This document shows positions 60,429 through 64,000 of a stretch of DNA of 64,000 nucleotides, piece after piece. Every line of letters begins with the position of its first letter. Position 1 is the first letter of the stretch. Made by a program: the position numbers and the translations under genes. The DNA comes from Paenibacillus ginsengarvi (GTDB lineage Bacteria; Bacillota; Bacilli; Paenibacillales; NBRC-103111), in the NCBI RefSeq assembly GCF_003626695.1, contig NZ_RBAH01000020.1:62001-126000 (forward strand), in the 5' to 3' direction. Below the pieces are notes generated by a model that ran no database searches, had not been told where the DNA came from, and saw only the letters and a program-made list of their open reading frames with translations.

Positions 60429-60474
60429 TGCAGGCGCACTCCTTTCGAGCCGGTTGTAGGGCAGGAAGCATTCA

Positions 60475-60525
60475 GGCGGAACCGCTCCTAGCCTGTATCG
60501 TCAGGGTGAGGGAAGCGGTCCCGCC
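60475..60525 (-). other. Intercistronic hairpin between solute-binding protein and toroid-enzyme genes
   Basis: GGCGG-A-ACCGCT pairs with AGCGGT-C-CCGCC (one mismatch). No T-tract follows, so it is more likely an mRNA-stabilising or partial-termination structure protecting the binding-protein message. Confidence 0.5.
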
Positions 60526-60535
60526 CGGCTGCCGT

Positions 60536-62128
60536 TTATTTGTTGTCGATTTTCAGCTGCTGGTACAGCTCATTAGCGTTTTTCTCGAGCGCGGTGCCGC
60601 CGAGATCGTTCCACTGTTTGACGAAGTCGTCGAAGGAGGAAACCGGCTGCATGCCGCTGACGATTTTGGCGTACGTTTCCACCTTCAGCTTGATCAGATC
60701 GGACCAGTATTTGCCTGCGTCCGGCACGGCATCGGCTTTGCCGAACATTCCGGTTTGAGGGTAGTTGCCCTGCTTCTGTACCTTCAGCAGCTCCTGATCG
60801 TAATATTTGTCCGCGATCGCCGGGTTCGGCTGCTGAACGAACAAGTTCGCGTAGCTGCTGTCCAGACCGAGCTTGTCTCTTTCGTTCGAGTCGGTGTAAG
60901 GCGGCAAATACTTCAGTCCGCCTGCGACGCCTTTGGCCGGATCGATATAATCCCAATGCGTGCCCTTGACGCCCCAGAACATGCCGACGTATTTGCTCTC
61001 GTCGTTTTGCAGCGTATCGAAAATTTGCAATATTTTCTTCAGCTTCTCCGGCTGCTTCTCGAGCTGCTTGCCGAATACCCACGAGTTGCCCGTGAGGCCC
61101 CACGCCCATGTCGATCTGCCGCCCGGTCCTTTCGGCGGCGGAGCCATTTCCAGCGTCGCGCTCGGATTGGCCTTCTTAAGCGCGTCGACCCATGACGGGA
61201 ACGTATCCGCGCCGACATAGTCGAACATCGCCACTTTACCGTCGAGCACCTTCTGCTGGGTATCCTTGCCGGTAACGAACTCGGGATCGATATAGCCTTT
61301 CTTGTACCAGTCGGCGAGCAGCGTCAGCGCTTGCTTCGCTTCCGGCTGCGTGGCGCCGTTGACGACCTTGCCGTCCTTCAGCATCCACTGCGTCGGCATG
61401 ATGCCGTAAGCGCCGAATATTTGCAGGAAGGCGGCGAATTCGGAGTTGCCCCTGCTTGTCATGCCGGTGACGCCAATTTTTTTGAGCGCGGCGAACGCCG
61501 CTTCCAGCTCCTCCAGCGTATCCGGAATTTTGGCGATACCCGCCTTTTGCAGCAAATCCGTCCGCCATACCGCTCTGCTCGCAAATTGGCCCGAATAATA
61601 ATACGTCGGCAGCCCGTAGTTTTTGCCGTTCACGTTCGGGATGTACCAGCTGCTGGCGGCGTACTTGTTGATGCCCGCGAAAATGCCCGGAGCGGATTGC
61701 TGGATCGTTTCCTTCGGCACCTCGGCCAAAATGCCCATCGATTGGAATTTTTTCAGATCCGCCGGAGAAGCGGCGTAAAAGACGTCCGGCACCGTGCCGG
61801 AGGAAAGCAAAATTTTCTGCTTTTGCTGGTAATCGTCATAGCCGATGGACGTTACTTTCAGCTTCACATTGAAGTTGTCTTCAATATATTTCTGTGCGTA
61901 GGAATTGTCCGGGAGCGTGCCCGTATTCGTGCGAACCATCCACGTAATTTCCATCGGCTCGCCCGATTTCCCCGATTCGCCCTGCTTGGACGAGGCCGAA
62001 GCTCCATCTGCGCCGGTATTCGGTTCGCTCTTGCCGCAGCCGCCAAGAACGGCGGCAAACAAGGCAATGGCCGCTACCCCTCCTGTCCACAATCGACTTC
62101 CGCTGCTTCGCTTTCCCGCTTCGTTCAT
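60536..62128 (-). CDS. Extracellular solute-binding lipoprotein of the Lpl/YtcQ type
   Basis: A 530-residue lipoprotein (VLGGC31) with a Ser/Gly-rich linker. The mature part has the long family pattern (EITWMVRTNTGTLPDNSYAQ region, LPDVFYAAS-type GTVPDVFYAASPADLKK, and a large C-terminal lobe). The ATG at 62128 (GGGAGG upstream) is chosen over an earlier in-frame ATG because it starts the signal peptide. It delivers an oligosaccharide to the two permeases encoded upstream. Confidence 0.92.
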   Translation of the reverse strand: MNEAGKRSSGSRLWTGGVAAIALFAAVLGGCGKSEPNTGADGASASSKQGESGKSGEPMEITWMVRTNTGTLPDNSYAQKYIEDNFNVKLKVTSIGYDDYQQKQKILLSSGTVPDVFYAASPADLKKFQSMGILAEVPKETIQQSAPGIFAGINKYAASSWYIPNVNGKNYGLPTYYYSGQFASRAVWRTDLLQKAGIAKIPDTLEELEAAFAALKKIGVTGMTSRGNSEFAAFLQIFGAYGIMPTQWMLKDGKVVNGATQPEAKQALTLLADWYKKGYIDPEFVTGKDTQQKVLDGKVAMFDYVGADTFPSWVDALKKANPSATLEMAPPPKGPGGRSTWAWGLTGNSWVFGKQLEKQPEKLKKILQIFDTLQNDESKYVGMFWGVKGTHWDYIDPAKGVAGGLKYLPPYTDSNERDKLGLDSSYANLFVQQPNPAIADKYYDQELLKVQKQGNYPQTGMFGKADAVPDAGKYWSDLIKLKVETYAKIVSGMQPVSSFDDFVKQWNDLGGTALEKNANELYQQLKIDNK

Positions 62129-62249
62129 GCCGATCCATGCCTCCCTTGAATGTACGGTTTCTATATATGTCGCCATAATGGCTAAACACCGGTAGTAAAT
62201 AGTTTGGGGCAACTTTCCCGAATCCAGTACGCCGATTTCGGAAAGCGGC

Positions 62250-63137
62250 TTACCCTTTTACGGACCCGAGCATAATGCCCTTGACGAAAAAACGCTGGAT
62301 GAACGGATACACGATGACGATCGGCATCGAAATGATCATGACGGTGGCCGCCTTCATCGATTCCGGGGTCATCGCCCGCTGCGCGTTCGCCTCTCGCGAC
62401 ACATCGCCGAGGAACGAGCTCGTCTCGGTAATGACGACCTGCCGCAAAAACAGCTGAAGCACCTGCAAATTCGGCTTATTCGTGTAAATTAACGAATCGA
62501 ACCATGCATTCCACTGCTCGACCGCGGTCCACAGCCCGACGACAGCCAGCACCGGAAGGCTGAGCGGGACGATAAGCCGCGTTAATACGATCCGCTCGTT
62601 CGCTCCGTCCATTTTGATCGACTCGACGAGCTCCTCCGGAATCGATTGAAAAAAATTGCGCATAATGATGACATTAAATGCGCTTACGGCGCCCGGAACG
62701 ATGTAGACGAGGAAATTGTCGATCAAGCCGAGCTCTTTTTTGAGCAAATACGACGGAATGAGACCTCCGCCGAACATCATGCTGAAAATGAGCAGAAACA
62801 GGAGCGTTTTCCGGTGCGGAAAGGTTTTACGCGACAGCGGATAGGCGACCATCGACGTCAGCATCAAGGCGAGCGCCGTTCCCGCGATCGTACGGGCTAT
62901 CGTTACCAGATAGGCAGTGTGGATTTCGCTTCGCTTCAGGATTTGCGCATACGCCTGCAAGGTCGGGTGATCGGGAAACAGATGCCACCCGGATTGGACC
63001 GCTTCTTCGGGAGGACTGAGCGAGATCGTGAGCTCGTAAAGGAACGGATACAGCGTACAGATCCCGAGCAGCGCCAGCAGCGCAATGTTGAGTATGTTGA
63101 ACAATCGTTCGCCTATTGTCAATCGGAGCGAGTTCAA
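62250..63137 (-). CDS. Carbohydrate ABC transporter permease (LplC/YtcP type)
   Basis: A 295-residue permease. The TTG at 63137 with AAAGGGGG eight bases upstream gives the family N-terminus MNSLRLTIGERLFNILN; an ATG at 63158 overlaps the upstream stop with a poor RBS. Six membrane helices; the EAA loop is IPEELVESIKMDGANERIVL near 180-200; the C-terminus FVKGIMLGSVKG is typical. The longer open frame to 63908 is an out-of-frame shadow of the next permease. Confidence 0.93.
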   Translation of the reverse strand: MNSLRLTIGERLFNILNIALLALLGICTLYPFLYELTISLSPPEEAVQSGWHLFPDHPTLQAYAQILKRSEIHTAYLVTIARTIAGTALALMLTSMVAYPLSRKTFPHRKTLLFLLIFSMMFGGGLIPSYLLKKELGLIDNFLVYIVPGAVSAFNVIIMRNFFQSIPEELVESIKMDGANERIVLTRLIVPLSLPVLAVVGLWTAVEQWNAWFDSLIYTNKPNLQVLQLFLRQVVITETSSFLGDVSREANAQRAMTPESMKAATVMIISMPIVIVYPFIQRFFVKGIMLGSVKG

Positions 63138-63151
63138 GGCGGATCCCCCTT

Positions 63152-64000
63152 TCACCATAGTCCCTGGTCGCGATCGTACAGCTTCACAAGCCAGTTCGTC
63201 GCGAATAACAGGAGCAGTCCGAATACGGAGGAGAACAAGCCTGCGGCCGTACCCAGCCCGTAGTCCATCGAAAGCATGTTGCGGAGTACGTACGTATCGA
63301 GAATATCCCCCACGTTGCTCGTCATTGGCGTGATCAGATTGTAAATCTGGTCGAAGCCGACCGACAGGAAGTGGCCGATATTGAGCAGCAGCATGATGAG
63401 AATCGTCGGCATCATGCCGGGAATCGTAATATGCCACAAGCGCTGCCATCTGCTGGCGCCGTCTACGATCGCCGCTTCGTACAGCGTAGGGTCGATGCCC
63501 GACAAGGCGGCGAAATAAATGATCGACCCCCAGCCGACGCCGGCCCATATATCGGAGAGGATCAGGATGCCGTAAAATTTGTCCGGCTGCTGCAGCCAGA
63601 GCACAGGCTCGAAGCCGAGCAGCCCGATGAGCTGATTCACGGCGCCGTACATCCCGAGGAACGAAAACAAGATAGAGGCGAGAATGACCCACGAGAAGAA
63701 GTGGGGCAGGTAGGAAATCGTCTGAATGATGCGCCGGAACAGCACGCTCCGCACTTCGTTCAGCATCAAGGCAAGAATAATCGGCGCCGGAAACGTAAAC
63801 GCGTACTTTAATAAAGAAATGACGATCGTATTGCGCAGCGCATCGGTGAAGCCGTGCCCGGTGAACAGCCGCTCGAAATTGTCGAGCCCGACCCAGGGAC
63901 TGCCCCACACGCCTTCCAGCACGTGAAAATCTTTGAAGGCTATTTGCAGTCCGTACATCGGCACGTACGCAAACAGGAAGAAGATGAAAAAGCCCGGCAG
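63152..64000 (-). CDS. Carbohydrate ABC transporter permease (LplB/YtcO type), N-terminus beyond the right edge
   Basis: The frame is open to the last base of the window; 282 residues are visible, starting LPGFFIFFLFAYVPMYGLQI, which is helix 1 of LplB-type permeases, so only a short N-terminal piece is missing. The EAA-type loop is IDPTLYEAAIVDGASRWQRL (near 175-195 of the visible part). The stop precedes the next permease start by 14 bases. It forms the channel with the LplC-type subunit. The ATPase is not in this operon, as usual for this group (shared MsmX-like). Confidence 0.93.
   Translation of the reverse strand: MPGFFIFFLFAYVPMYGLQIAFKDFHVLEGVWGSPWVGLDNFERLFTGHGFTDALRNTIVISLLKYAFTFPAPIILALMLNEVRSVLFRRIIQTISYLPHFFSWVILASILFSFLGMYGAVNQLIGLLGFEPVLWLQQPDKFYGILILSDIWAGVGWGSIIYFAALSGIDPTLYEAAIVDGASRWQRLWHITIPGMMPTILIMLLLNIGHFLSVGFDQIYNLITPMTSNVGDILDTYVLRNMLSMDYGLGTAAGLFSSVFGLLLLFATNWLVKLYDRDQGLW

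Noticed and set aside
63159..63908. Upstream half of a 552-codon - strand frame that reads into the LplC-type permease
   Set aside because: This part is an out-of-frame copy of the LplB-type permease gene; the real LplC start is at 63137.

Overview
The window reads as chromosome of a Paenibacillaceae-type Firmicute (Paenibacillus/Cohnella-like). The pointers are strong AAGGAGG-type ribosome binding sites, a moderately GC-rich backbone with AT-rich islands, lipoprotein solute-binding proteins with Lpl/YtcP-type sugar permeases, many AraC/TetR/RpiR regulators, an HrcA-type CIRCE operator, a bacterial NO synthase and long intergenic spacers carrying small dispersed repeats. I found no rRNA, tRNA or CRISPR array. 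All assignments rest on reading the sequence; no database search was run.

Region 1 (1-8500) is a defence island. The end of hsdR, then hsdM and hsdS, form a type I restriction-modification operon. Next comes an AT-rich block of about 3.8 kb lying between two identical 18-bp direct repeats (3722-3739 and 7519-7536). It carries three otherwise unrelated proteins, each with an R-N-x3-H (RX4H) HEPN RNase motif, plus the 3' stump of a tyrosine recombinase. Two small XRE regulators and a 79-residue unknown follow.

Region 2 (8589-16457) is backbone. It holds an alkylation-repair cluster (an Ada-zinc-domain/AlkA fusion divergent from adaA-ogt-2OG oxygenase), then a YCII/ECF42-like sigma-factor operon. 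That operon's promoter architecture recurs exactly in front of an alpha/beta hydrolase-DUF998 operon, suggesting a small regulon. An AbiE toxin-antitoxin cassette (16740-18410) sits as an AT-rich insertion between two strong terminators.

Region 3 (18790-27321) is one long operon: HAD hydrolase, RpiR regulator, metallo-beta-lactamase-fold hydrolase, a complete Dpp/Opp-type ABC importer and a metallophosphoesterase. It looks like uptake and processing of a peptide-like or phosphorylated compound of unknown identity. A sugar-binding lipoprotein gene broken by a single in-frame amber codon, a secreted RCC1-repeat protein and a lone candidate eCIS nuclease effector follow.

Region 4 (32803-47700) mixes stress and metabolic genes: DUF2306 membrane protein/TetR, a DJ-1 family fusion, htpG under CIRCE control, GNAT, sugar epimerase-like TIM barrel, MATE/TetR pair with twin operators, a solute-binding protein/AraC/amidohydrolase/Rieske group whose two promoters share a composite element, an IsdG-type haem monooxygenase and NO synthase.

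Region 5 (47726-64000) is carbohydrate- and envelope-oriented: two tandem M60-like metalloproteases (one secreted, one without a signal peptide) behind perfect LacI-type palindromes, an SDR dehydrogenase, a polysaccharide deacetylase, an SH3-amidase, a GNAT, and an Lpl-type oligosaccharide ABC importer with a putative alpha/alpha-toroid enzyme.
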